Below are positions 11,905 through 25,300 of a stretch of 64,000 nucleotides of DNA, piece by piece (positions within the stretch are counted from its first letter, which is position 1; the number at the start of each line of letters is the position of its first letter). The translations under genes were made by a program, and so were the position numbers. The stretch is from Setaria digitata (taxonomy: Eukaryota > Nematoda > Chromadorea > Rhabditida > Setariidae), in the NCBI GenBank assembly GCA_003640385.1, contig RCAB01000125.1, forward strand, positions 62,001 through 126,000. The letters run 5' to 3'. The notes beneath the pieces are model-generated. The model saw only the letters and a program-made list of their open reading frames with translations. It was not told the DNA's origin and searched no databases.

Positions 11905-14900
11905 CGAAACAGAACAATTAAACTAGATTCAAATAGCTTAAAGGCTTTTCTTAATTTCTGAATGAATTTCGCGTGAGAATTTGAACTCAGACAATTTCAT
12001 AGTTAAATTTAAATCTAACTTAGCTTAAGTTTGATACTGTCGATGCCATTTGTTGTGTTACTGTCCCTACTTCAGTATTGGTTTTTTAACCAAATAACGA
12101 AACCTATTATTTTGCGATCGTTGTTACCCTTCAATTACACGTAATATGAAAGTCGCGTGCTATGTGTATTAGTGAACTAATCAGTCTAATCTAATCAAGA
12201 ATATTTCCAAGTAACAAGATAGCAAAAATTCAAAATTTGCAGCGACGTCGTGAAAGAATGGCAATGGATGAAATAACTGTGTTATCGAAATAAACTTAAT
12301 CTCTTTTCAACGTATTCTTTGATTCGCACTTATTAATTACTAAAGATTTCGAGAAAAATAACCCGTAAAATCGAAAGGGCGAAAAAGAAGGAGTAATCCA
12401 ACTTATAACCTAAGCTGAACTACTCATTTAAATCTATTATTATAGTAATTCATAGAGCATCGAAGATATTGTCCTGATGAAAAAGTAATTCCGAAATATG
12501 TAGCAGTAGTGAAATGTAATTGAAATGAAGTTTTATGCAGTAGTGTGACAGAGAAGAGAGACGTGAATAAACATTAGTAGTAAGCTTACAGATTTAAACG
12601 ACTATAAATCACAAATAAAATTGAAATGAATCATTAATATTAAAATCTTTCAATGAATATTGATTACATATGGGAAACACTGATTTCATATATGCTAATT
12701 ATTTCAATTCAGTTTTGATCATACCCACAAATTTTCTAATTTTCAAACTTATCAAAACGTATTGAACTTATATGAACATTGTTATAATCAATTATACACT
12801 AATATTTATAATATAATTCTTATGAAATAGATTGTAAAGATTTTTATAAAGTATCAATTATAAACTTATAAAGCAATAATTACAATAATTGTAAAGCTTC
12901 ATCTCAGCACCAAAAGCTTATTTGATTATACAATGTGTGCCAAAATATAATGTAATTAAGTTCTCTCGATAATAATTACTATCGTTTATCTCATTTACGA
13001 TGCATATTTTAAATCATAGAAACAAATATTTTTACAGCAAACAACACAATAATATCATATCATTCATTTAGCAAGCAAAAAATTCATATATCTATTGATT
13101 ATGTTAATGGAAATATAAGTAGAGAAAATGTTATGAAAGAATACTAATAGGAACAGAAATTTAAAATAGTAAATTATCGATTCAATAGGAATTTGAAGAA
13201 ATAGAATGAAATAAAAGAAACTTTTCATGAGGCTGTTCAAATGAATAATTGATTTGTACATAAGCTGAAGGATCAGAATGATCAAATTAAATTTTTGAAG
13301 AATGCCAAATTTTTGGAGAATTAAGATACTATCACCAGGAAGCGATCGGTACCAGGCACATCTATATAATATAGCAACAGCTTCAGTCAAAAAAAGAGCA
13401 CTTTATTTCTTGACAGCTTTTTAAAGAATAATTCTCGAGATGCTTCAAATTTATTGCTTCAACACAAATTAGCTTTTAGCTAGTGAAAGAAAAGAAGTTA
13501 GGAATAAAATTGACTCGGTAAAATGTAATAACAGCAAAGCTCCTTTTCAGGTATTTTATTAAGAATATTTAAATGATTTTAGCAAAAACTATGTTTAAAT
13601 TTCATTTTAAATAGAAGTTTTCTGGAAACGGATGGCTTACATAGCTAAAGAATTTGAAAATAGATATTTATTTACTTAGGTATACTAATTCTGCTCTGTG
13701 TTTATATAATGACAGGTAAAACTGATGGAACGAAATGAAATGAAAATTGTTGTAGTATAAAAGGAAAATATTTCTGGGAAGCAGAGGAAAGTGTAATTAT
13801 TACTATTTTAATTAAAGAAATATCGGATGAAAGGATGGCATATGGGCTTCTTTTTTATTGAAAAGTTGAAAAATTGTTCCTGAAATCAATGCAGAAAGTG
13901 ACTAAAAAATCGTCTGGATAAAGTAGCATTAGATAAATTTTTAATTCAAATTTGAAATAATCCTTTCCAATATTTTAATTCCTCCATGATTATAGGATTG
14001 CTTTCATCCAACTGGAATCTCCAGCTGTTTCTTTTTGGTGATAAATTTTTGGAATTAAATTAAGGGGCCATGGCAGAGTATCAACATTTTCAAGTAGACA
14101 TTCTAGATAAGCTCAGGTTAGCATTCAAGTTTGATCTTGAAAGAAATCAAGATGACTGCTTGCTACTGTTATTGGCGGCAGAGAGTTGATAAGATTCCTA
14201 TGGCGAAATTGAACCGTCAAATGAAATTGAACTTATGGATACTGGTTGTATTCAGATTGTCATATCATCTTGATATTATCAGTAGGATTCATGTCGTTCG
14301 TCGTCGACCCATTTTTCGGTGTTACAGTAAAGTATTTGAAATGCAGAAACTATATAAATTGTTAGAAGTTTCGAAAAATAAAGAAATGGAATTTGAAAAT
14401 TCGTTTTTAAACTTTTTCTCCAAAGGACATAGCGAATAAACAAGTTTCGGCAGATAAAATGAAAAAATAAAAAGTTTTCAAGCTGCAATTTTGGTAACTT
14501 TCTACTTTCCATTGTAAACTTCAAATTAGATAATTCGAATTTAAAGCAAATGAGTATATTATACAGCTGAGGACAATGTATACTTTCCCAGACAGTGCTG
14601 TAATTTAGAAGTTTTCAACCAGAGAGAATCATCAGTTCAATAACTGATTTTGCACCCATCTACAAAACAAAACACTTCTGACAGATGCTGACCTAGTTTT
14701 TTTTTTCTGATAGACAACGGTGAAACGTGTTTGTAACCATTTGAAAAAATATCTCGATTTGAGGAAAATATTTCAAAAGAAATTAAGAATTCACATCTCT
14801 CTTAATGCAGTTCATAACCAGTCTTCCGGTATTTTCGAATTCAGCTTAACTCACCTCAAGAGGAATTGATAATTATCGCTTTTTTTTAAAAAATAATCAT

Positions 14901-16333
14901 ATAATTTCTAAGACTGAAATGGAATAGAATTACAAATAAATAAAGAATGATTACGCAAAAATGCTAGTGAACCAAAATGAAGACGATAAAGAACAAAATG
15001 ATTCTACATAGGTGACAATGTTCAGTTTCTTTTTATTGATGTCATTACTTTCTATAGTTCGCTTCCTCCCTGTTCCAAAAATTCAAGAGAAAAAAATTTA
15101 GACTGTTTAAAAAAAAAAATTTAGTTCCGGTTGCAATAATGTTTCATTATTAGTTGGAAATATTTAACTCAGCAGTAATCTCTTCATGCAAAATTGAAAA
15201 GCTTTACTATGAAGAAGAGGCTTTAAATTTTTAAAAGCTTACCAATTACTCAAACATAGAAAAAAGGCAAAAAAACTCTCCTGACCTTAAAAAATAAGTA
15301 ACAGAAGGTTATCAAGAAAAAAATCATAATACTTACAATGAGAAACAATAAAAGCCATTATCGATGCTGAATCAAACAATTCAAATATGATATAGATATT
15401 AACACATCGAAAACTAAAACTTTTCCACTTTGTTTTTATGAAGCGTAGAAAGTACAGCTCCACTTTGAAGCAAAGGAAACAATGACAAAATGAATAAAAA
15501 ATGACAGGACAAATCAATTCATCCCAACATCACATCAAAATTAAATTCAAGTAAAATCAATCAGGTTCTATTTTATGCAGAAGTAAAAAAAAAAAAAAAA
15601 AATGCATGAATATAGATGATCTTCGGCTTCGATGTTTTATTGTATGAAACAAGTAAAATTCAATTTCTTTTTTTTTTTAGCATGATGATGCATTACAGAC
15701 GAGATGATCATATGACGTTTTTCACAGTATCGGAACTATTTCCTTGCTATCAAGGACGCTGAAAAGAAAAAGAAAAATTGCTGTCTTCTATGATACGATT
15801 TTTTTTTCTTCGATGGCACAAAATAACAAAGTGATTTTTGAAAACCTTGAAAGCAGAAAAGCAGTGAAATGCTCTAGATATTAAAAGCTATGATAACATT
15901 TAAATACCTAACAAAAACCTTACTATGATGAATAAGTAGGTTCCACTTTTTACACAAATTAAAAATTTATAACCGATAAAAGTCAAAGAAAAAGATGATC
16001 TTTCATTACAAGATTAACAGTGCGAATAGAGGAGTGTTGTATTCTAGGAAAATAAAAAGATCTGCAACGAAATCGACACAGAGCACAGAAGAATTGGTAA
16101 TGATGGAAAGTGCAAGCTGCACAAGCCAAGAAAGCCCACACATCAATAAGCTGAAGAACTGTTCAGATGGAAATAATCAATTGAACAAAGTGATATTATA
16201 AATTTGAAATTTTAGAACTTGCAAATTTGGCGGAACAAAAAACTGAAATAGTATGACGGACAGAGCAATGATAAGGAAATATAAGGCGAGCAGAGGAATT
16301 ATAGTGAACACATCATAACCATATAAAAATTGT
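11905..16333. other. Gene-poor spacer between HEXD and TRAPPC10
   Basis: Mostly AT-rich sequence without coherent coding. Exceptions are the broken frame at 14070-14270 and a plus-strand open frame 15995-16201 (68 aa, Ser/Thr/Asn/Lys-rich, e.g. SATKSTQSTEELVMMESASC) which has a coding-like composition but no recognised family or convincing splice partners. Confidence 0.5.
14070..14267 (+). pseudogene. Broken coding-like ORF, unknown
   Basis: A frame opens at ATG 14070 (MAEYQHFQVDILDKL..., then FDLERNQDDCLLLLLAAES) and stops at TGA-TAA 14187-14192, but the same frame then stays codon-like for a further 26 codons (DSYGEIEPSNEIELMDTGC) before another TGA. Composition and hydrophobic spacing look like a real helical protein segment. 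It could be a decayed gene copy, a transferred endosymbiont fragment, or a 39-residue small ORF. No family recognised. Confidence 0.3.
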
Positions 16334-19300
16334 TTAATCGAAAAGCTTCGTTAGTCGACTTTTTGCTTCTTTCAAACGACTTGTCTTCGTGCTAGGAGTA
16401 TCCTTTGGTTCAGTTGATGAGGCAAAAGCACCAAGCACGTGCACCTGCTTTCCATTTGTTCGTATAAAACTTGACAATCGTGGTCCAAAAACATTATTAC
16501 TTTCGTTTGATGATCGAGAAACATCCTGAAAGATGAACCAATAAAAATTTTTCCAGGTATTCAGTAAAAACCTCTTTCAAAATGAAGAATGGAAAATTTT
16601 AAATCATCTTTTAATTAAATTTCATTTCAAGGGTAGTAACTGTACTAGACTCAAAAAGTGTAGAGATTTTCCCACGTATTAATTAGCACATCTCATATAG
16701 TTTTTATGTTACTAACAAAAACAGAAAAAAAACAAAAAAAAAGAAGAGATGAAATCTGAGTGAAAAGAATAATCTCATATGAAAGATTTTACAAATATGA
16801 TCGAATTTAAAAAATAATTTCAATTAATTAAACGGCCAAGCTGTGGAATTTTTTTGGTGTTGCTTTTACTCGTCTGTATCACACGTGAGATCATTTGACT
16901 AATGGAAAGAAGGAAGAACTAAATACCGAAGAAGTAGGAGAATACACTGGTAAAGAGAACCCCAAAATAATTGAAAATATCCACGCAGCAGACCAGTGAT
17001 CCCATGTGAAGGCGATTCTTGAAAAGACTCAGCTTTAAGTGGTGAAGAGAATAAAAGGAGAACTGCTTTATCAAAACATTGACACAGATGAATATTTGAA
17101 AACAAATTAGAAACTATGGAAAATAGGATACCTTACTAAATTTGGTAAAAACAATAATATAAATGTCACCAGTAAAATATAGATTGTGGACAAAAGATGC
17201 TATTTTTAATATAAATATTTTCTTCCTTACAGTCACGTGTCACATTCTCTTTTATTATGTTTTCATTCTCCAAGTTTTCAAGCGACCCACTAGAGTTTCA
17301 CTTTTCTCTTGATTTTCTGCTACTTATATCACTAATATTACAAAAAAAAAAAAACTTGCTATATCACTGCATGGTATATCATTCCTTTATCATAGAGGCA
17401 GCGTAACAACTATAGATAAATAAAAACCGATGAAATAGGTTCTCACATCATTAATAAAAACTATTACTCACCGAGCTTGACCGACAACTGTACACAGTAA
17501 TAAGCGGATACGGTAGGAACCCGATCATTTTTGGAAATACAGTAAATGATATTTGTCCCAGACCACTTTCCTTCACATGCAGTACTGTAAAGTCAATTAA
17601 AGATGGATATAAAACAGTCGTGGAAAAATACTGCTTACGAAAATTCCCAGATTTTTTTTTGAGAAACTCAACGAATTTTGGGATTTTATCATAAATCATC
17701 AACCAATGCACAAAAGCTCAAAAATAAATAAATAAATAAAAATAAAAACAAATAAATTAAAAAAAATTATGAAAGGAATCCGTCACAAGTTTAACTCGCC
17801 AAGTATGGAATCGAGATTCCATAGAATAAAATTTGAGGCACAAAGAGATAAACTGTTGTAAAACGTCAGTCGGAACAATACAGAATTCGGTAGACAAATC
17901 CGAAAGTTGATCTTACATCGAATTTTTAGTCTGGTCTTGCAACTTAAATTCCAGTACTAAATTTAACAAATAATATGAAAAGTGGACTTACATTTATGTT
18001 TTTCAGTAATTGTCCAAAAACAAGGATCAGCTTCAACACTCACGACTACCGTTTCAACACGGTTTGTTAAACTTCGTAGTGATACTATCATATCACAAGG
18101 ATCTTCCACACGACAAAGAACTGCACCCGGCTGTGACGAAAGCATCTGTGCACAAAGCTCATAATTTGGCTGAAAATGATTGAAAAAGCTTTTAAATTTT
18201 AAAAAACTAGCCAAACGAGTCCAAGTTCTTTTTTTTTTTTTCTAAATTAAAATCACAAATTTCAGGAAAGATTTACAGTATTTCGTCTATAGAATGATAG
18301 GTCGTGAGACATGCATGCGAAGTTTTTGAAAATGAAAAAAAACATTAGCATAAAAAGTCTTTCACTTCATTTCTTTGAACATAATTTACTTCTTTTATTA
18401 ACTGAACCTCGGATAACTCAGAGCTCGTCCTGTTAGAATTCCATCTTTTAAAATAAGTCTTTTAAAGATTTATTTCTCTTCCTCGTCTCGTTAAAATACT
18501 AGAAGAGAAAAAATAAATTATCTTTGAAGACCAAAGGATTGAGGTTCTACAACTTCCCACAGTGCACATCATAAAATTTACTTGGACTTCATTAGAATTC
18601 CGCTATGACTACAATTTAATTAAAACAAAGCAAGAAAAAACAACAGTTCAAAAATATGCTCCTCAGGAATAACAAGAACGAAAGATAAGTGAATAAAATG
18701 AAGTAGAGTTCTGATATTTCACCTTTGAAAACTTAAAAATAATGAAGATAACTAACCGCTTCGCAGGGTATAAGGAATTCATCGACTAGTGTATACTCAC
18801 GATTGTAAATTAATTCTTCGTCTGCAGTATGTCTCTCCAATGACTTGACCCGATATGTGAATCTTAATTCGTAATGCTCAACTTCATCCGTATTTCGCTT
18901 ATCTGTTGGCATAATCCATACCAAACGGTATTTACCTCCTGGTTGTATATCCTGCCAAAAGATAGACAAGATTCTTTCTTAAATGTTCAGATAAGTAAAT
19001 TTAATTCACTTCATAAGTTAGTGTCAAAGACTAAACGTTACCCGAAAAAAGAGGTTCTAACATCACCGATAATACCTGAAATACCTAATAAGGTTAACAC
19101 CTTATAGGGCAACCATATAACACAAGATGATACCAATATTTTTGTAAGCTTTTTAAAGATTTAAAAACGGTGAAAATTTGAGAGGAAGTAAAAATTTGAA
19201 TTGGGGTATCTTAAATAAATCATAAAAACAAAGGAAATTTACTGAAATCTGAAATATACATAAAAAATTTCAACCAACCGTGAGTTTTGGATTAAGTAAT

Positions 19301-22300
19301 TCTGCTAATACTTGGGACGATTCACAATTTATTCTCCTTAATGTAGCTTCCTGAGGCATAATCAACCATTCATCGATGTCTCGAAAAATTACTAGTTCGA
19401 ACAGAACCCTGAAAATTCTTGATATGTTAATAAAAAATTTAGTGAAACCTATACAAAAAAAAGGAACTAGACACTGTACTTTAAAACCTGAGAAAATAAA
19501 GAAAGATAATTTCACCTTTCCTCCAGTAAAGAAGTATCACTACAAATAGTCATAAAAGATACAAAATCAATCGAAAAGCTCCATTCTTTATCCATCCATC
19601 TTACCAAAATCTAAATTTCAAACCATTCAGTATTTATATCCGTGAATCAATTCGATTCATTTTGAAGCGATACTAATGACACCCTCATGAAGGTATATCT
19701 TAATCTAAAAAGTAATTATATAAAAAATATCTCTCCAGATCGATATGAAACTTACCTGTGCAGCACACATTGGTGGCCCACTTCTCACATTTTCATTACT
19801 GTTTGAAAGATTTCGCAGGATTTTATATAAATAAACAGTGATGGTTTCATTTCCACCGGACATATTATCTAATGAATAATTGCAAATTTCAGACCATTCC
19901 GATCTGGCTATATCCTAGAATCAAAATTTAAACTCTACAATCAATTTAATGAATATTCTTTCGGTCATTTCCTCTCCATTATGATGGAATAAGCGAGAAA
20001 GTATAAACAAAGTATTCATTTTCAAAAAAGTAAAAAACTGACAAAAATTAGAAACTTAAAAAAAAAAGATCTACCGTAAACATTAAATTACTAAACAAAT
20101 AGTGAAGGTATATCTTCCATAAAATATGTTGAAAAGTTTACAATGTATCAGGGTTTTGATGTTTAAAAAAGTCATACACAGAAAACCACTAAAACTATGT
20201 TAAAGGTGTAAGAGAATAATCAAAACTTTAAATGAGATCATTTCTCAAGTTAAATCACACCCAAAATTCCAAATCGCTCCCAGCAGAACAAGTTACTTGT
20301 AGTATCGAGTTTCCATCACCAAGCGATCTTCCAGTACCCAAAGAAATTTCGAATTCAACATGTTGTGTTATACCCGCCAACAGCACACCATCTATAACGA
20401 TCCTTTAAAATTTAGAAATACCATTACAGATCGCTAAGCCGACATTGCCTCCTTAATTTAAATTGAAACAGAGCCAAATTACTTCTCGTCTATGAAATTT
20501 AAATTAATTACTCTCTAACCATATTAATCTCTTCATTTTGGGTTCAACTTTTTGCAACTAGTATAAATAAAATAGCGCATAAAATTGAAATATAAGACTT
20601 ACTATATCAATAAAATCGCATAATTTGATAACGAACGATAATAATTAATATCAAAAAGAAAAAAAACATTTGTGAAACTTCGAAATTTAGGCAAAACTTT
20701 TAAAAGAATATTTAGTTCATTTTGAAAATAAGATCATGCTAAGTATTCAATTTCGAACAACACATTAGTGATATGGAATGTGTTGTATGCTTGCTGAAAC
20801 ACATACACATGACTGTAAGCTAAGATTTACTTGGTGGTGGCTTCAGTTTCAGAGAAACTGGTTTACTGTGTACGAAACATGCTGGCAATTGAGCTAAATC
20901 AGTTTCAATTTCTGGCACATCCAGCCAATCACATCGTAATATCAAACAATGACCAATTTCTAACTCGAAATGATCAAAGACATACACTCCAGTGCCTTCC
21001 GATGCCGAAAAAAGATATAATAACATAACAAACCATTATTACATAAAATTTTAAAAAATTTCGATCTTTATACAATTCTAATTACCCACCTAATGTCTGG
21101 ATTTCCCCGTTCCAGAAATATAAATGAAAAAGAACATAATAGCAATAATGATTTTTGAGTTTAGTGAAATTTTTGGAACTCAAAAAAAAATCTCAAAATA
21201 TACTTTGGCTGTCAATGTCAGAATATTTTCACCGGGCTTGAGCTCATCCGCAGCAAAGCTTCTGAAAATCAAGCAATCCTCTGATTCGGTAGCTGAATTC
21301 ATGTCAAACTCTAGAAGTGATCCTTTTCGGACTGCAGTGTTACCTTTCCAAACACATTCGAAACGACTAACACCTCCTTCCTGGAATTCACGAAAATCGA
21401 GAATCTTTTCCCTTATTTCTAAATTGCGCGATCACAGAAGATGCTAGAAACATCTCTTGGAGGAAGCTGAGAAAACAACAAATTAGCATCCATATAAAAT
21501 AAACAGTATAACAGAGCCATCAAAACTCATATCGGCGAAAGTATAATGACAAATGTTGGGTGATTAATCTTCCTATCAAATCGATAAATCTGTCAACCGG
21601 CAAATAATGAAGAAACAGTGTATTGTATTATATCACATATGCCGTCCCATTCTTCAGTGTTCTTTAAAAAAAAATTTAACACGTAACTTACATTATATAC
21701 GCACTGAAAATGCGGTCGTCTGCCAGCAGTCGGCTTTTGCGATCCATTTCGAACAAAAGTTTTCATAAGGCAATATAATTTGAAGTTTCTTAACGATTTG
21801 GGAAAATGACTGGTAATTTTAACATCAATTTTTATGATTTCATTTGGTGCTGCAGTAACGAAAGGAAACGGAGAATTGAAGCCAAAGCAAAAGGTCTTAT
21901 GTTGCTTATAATGTGAATCCAATCTGTAAATAATTATATTGAAAGGATCCAGCAAATAGCCCAAGTAATGTACCGGACGTTGCCTTAGAGATTTAAATAG
22001 TGGTTCTTCATTAATTTAAAGCTGATTTTTAGCTAAAAACTTTTCGCCATGAATAAATACTTGTTCTGACTTTCACTATTAATTTATAATTTGATACAAA
22101 AATTCAATTATTTCAATATTTAACATATATTTTCCTCCTCCATCTTGATTAGAAAATCTCTAATTCAGGTCATTACTGTCAATTATGCAATTGATGATAC
22201 CTTATTTTAGATATATTCGGCTTTTCACTCAACTCCAATAATTTATCACAATAAGAGACCCGTTCTTCCTCTGTCTTCGCCAATTTCATCAATATTAAAT

Positions 22301-25300
22301 AAAAATCTATAAGCCTGAAATTGCCGTTTCCAATTACCAAGTCCAGAAACAAAAATAAAAAATAGCAGAGAAAAGCAAAGTTTACTCCTTAAAGTGGATT
22401 CCTGGAAACTTTTCCAAATGATTCACAAAGCATAGTAGTGTATCTCTAAGTAACAATACTGGCGAACCATCTGCAATCAAATCCGAAATAAAATTCAACA
22501 AGTACGGAAGTGCTCCTTCTGTACGATCCGACGACCTAAAAAGAATGAAAGTGAAGTAAAATGGAGTTAATAATTTTGGATAATTAATCCGAAAGAATCA
22601 ACAGATTTTATAAATTCTTCATCAATATAGTTCCACTCTAATAATTTCACTGAATTTCTGTATTTTACTCCCATGATAAAATCATATAAATAAAACCTGA
22701 ATTCTATGACATTCACCCAATTCTGAGTTTCTTTCTACATATTACTAACAGATGTTGAGAAATAAGCACCTACTAAAACAGGAAATATTATATATTAAAT
22801 ATATTGGTGCAGGTACAATCCATGACTGGATCGGAAATATAATCTATAAAATCAACATACAACAAAAACTTGGCTAATTCCCATCCAACTGCACGTGCTT
22901 GACGCCGCCATCCAAAGTGTTTTAAAAGAGCTATGCAACTTTCATGATATTTTTGCATATAATGCGTGAATTGCTGTCTATCAGAAAGAAGCTGCCTAAA
23001 ACAAATAATTCATCATTTTTAGAACATTCTATCAATTGGATTAAGATATTAAAAAAAGTATTCTACACCTGTACCCTAGTTTCAAATTCATCCAGAAAAA
23101 TGAAGAAAAAATAAAGACTGAGCTTCCCACTCTTTATCCAATTTGAAAAAAATTAGCGAAGAATTCCGGATGACCAAAATTTATCTGTCCCCTACTTCGA
23201 AATTTACAAGACTTTTATTGCTTTTGACTCAATGGGCAAAATCTGTGGAAAAAAGTAAACTTTGTTCGTGTAAAAAAATTAAATTTACTACCTTATTTCA
23301 TTAACGGCATTTGTTTTGACTGTTTCCACACCACATCGCGCAATTCCTTCCTCAAACCATTTTGAGAGCATTTTCCAGTCAACTGAATTCCATCTTTCAT
23401 TCAATTTCGACATCTGAAATATATACAAAGTCAATAGTTATTTTATAATCTAGATTAAATCATTTACTCTCAGATCTAAAGGCTTCATTTCAATTCCATA
23501 AGATGAAAAAAGAAATTAAGTACTTGCTCAGGTCAACTTACGGCTCGGCACTTCGCCAATTTGAGAGAACAAATTAAGTGAGCTGCTTGCTCAACATGTG
23601 TTATTTCAGTCAACAGTGATGCTAGCTGCATTGTTTCTAAACAAAATACAATTACCCAACACTGCATTTCATCGCAGTCCAGTGGTATCTGGAAGAAATG
23701 AGTTGTTAAAGAGCAAGAATTCCAAATTAAAAATTTGTTGAAAATTTGAAGTACCCAAAAATTTAGCATTTATTATTATATTTAGTATTGAAGTATAATT
23801 TATTTAGATGTGATACACTTATGCTGACCAGGTAATGCACCATGATGCAACAAATAAACTAGACAGAGAAACAAGAAAAAAAAAATCAAATACATTTTGA
23901 CGAGTGAAATTCAAATTACACTATTGATAAAACGAATAAAAGCAAACGTGGTAAATCTTTGACAGCTGAAGAATCTGATTAATTAAAAATAAAACGATTC
24001 TTACAAACGTATATATCTTTGCTGTAAGTAAATTCTAATCTAGAAGATACCTTGAAAACTACCATACTTTCAAAGATTGCATCCAAGCAATGCTGCGAAT
24101 AACGCAACAACTTTACAGCAAATTCAGTTTTTAAATCCTGTGAGCTAGAATCAGCGCTCGTTGAAACCCGTTGAAGACGTTCATTATATATGCGTATTGC
24201 GTTCTAAAGAAATTTTTTTCTGAAAAGTACTTGAAATTCGTAAGACTTGAAAATGAACTTCACTCACAGTAAAGCGAATATTTTCTATTCAAGTTAATTT
24301 ACCAGAACTTAGTTCGAAGAAGTAAAGCTATAAGCTATAAATGCATAACTCATAGCAAACTATTTGGTATCTCTACCAAAAATCTTAGGACATAGTATCT
24401 TTCGATATATTATTATTCCTACAATCAATAGGCAGGAATCCTGATAACAAATTTTCCCCTTATCGACCGAAACCATATTCTCAATTACTAATTTAACACT
24501 TTTTCATTAACTGCAATTATTCCAGTTATTTGTTAGAGCAACCAATCCAAGTTGTAAAACTTTAGTCATAAAAATACGATAACAAACGAAACTTATTAAT
24601 ACCATTATTTGATGGGTTAAAATGATATAGCGCAATTCAATAATCGTAATGTTATCCCACGGTGCATCATACTTTAACATCGCCGTGAATAATGGACAAC
24701 CGGATGACATCAAAACAGAAGATTTTGGTGACGCTAACCACTTTGGTATAGGTCCTGGAGCAGATCGCATTAAAAAATTATATACATTTTAATGAAACCA
24801 ATCAAATGGCCCATGATCACAGTTTACAATTTTTGAATTACTCAAACTTGATGAAAAGGAATTTTCTTCTTTCGAGTATGTATCTTTACCATCTGATGAA
24901 TGATGAAGGGCAATTAGTGACAATATAGCATCAAGTTCATCAAACAATGCAAGCATTTGGTCAGACATGCCCAAACTTTGATAAAGACGAGACAGACTCA
25001 TCTGAAAACCGAAAACCTGCACATCAAAAACAATTTACCGTTTGCATACCTTCCGTATGAACTTGTTAAGTCGTGATTACGAGTAAAATTATCAAGCATC
25101 ATTGTGAAAGAAGCTATTTACTGCCTTATTACTCGAAATAATNACTCATCTGAAAACCGAAAACCTGCACATCAAAAACAATTTACCGTATGAACTTATC
25201 AAGCATCATTGTGAAAGAAGCTATTTACTGCCTTATTACTCGAAATAATAATAGATATTAAGATCTCTTTACACATAATATAAAACTACTGACTTCTAAC

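Noticed and set aside
17982..18164. Plus-strand ORF opposite TRAPPC10 exon 18169-17992
   Set aside because: Shadow of the real minus-strand exon.
20831..21447. Plus-strand ORFs over TRAPPC10 exons
   Set aside because: Shadows of coding exons on the minus strand; the minus frames match TRAPPC10.
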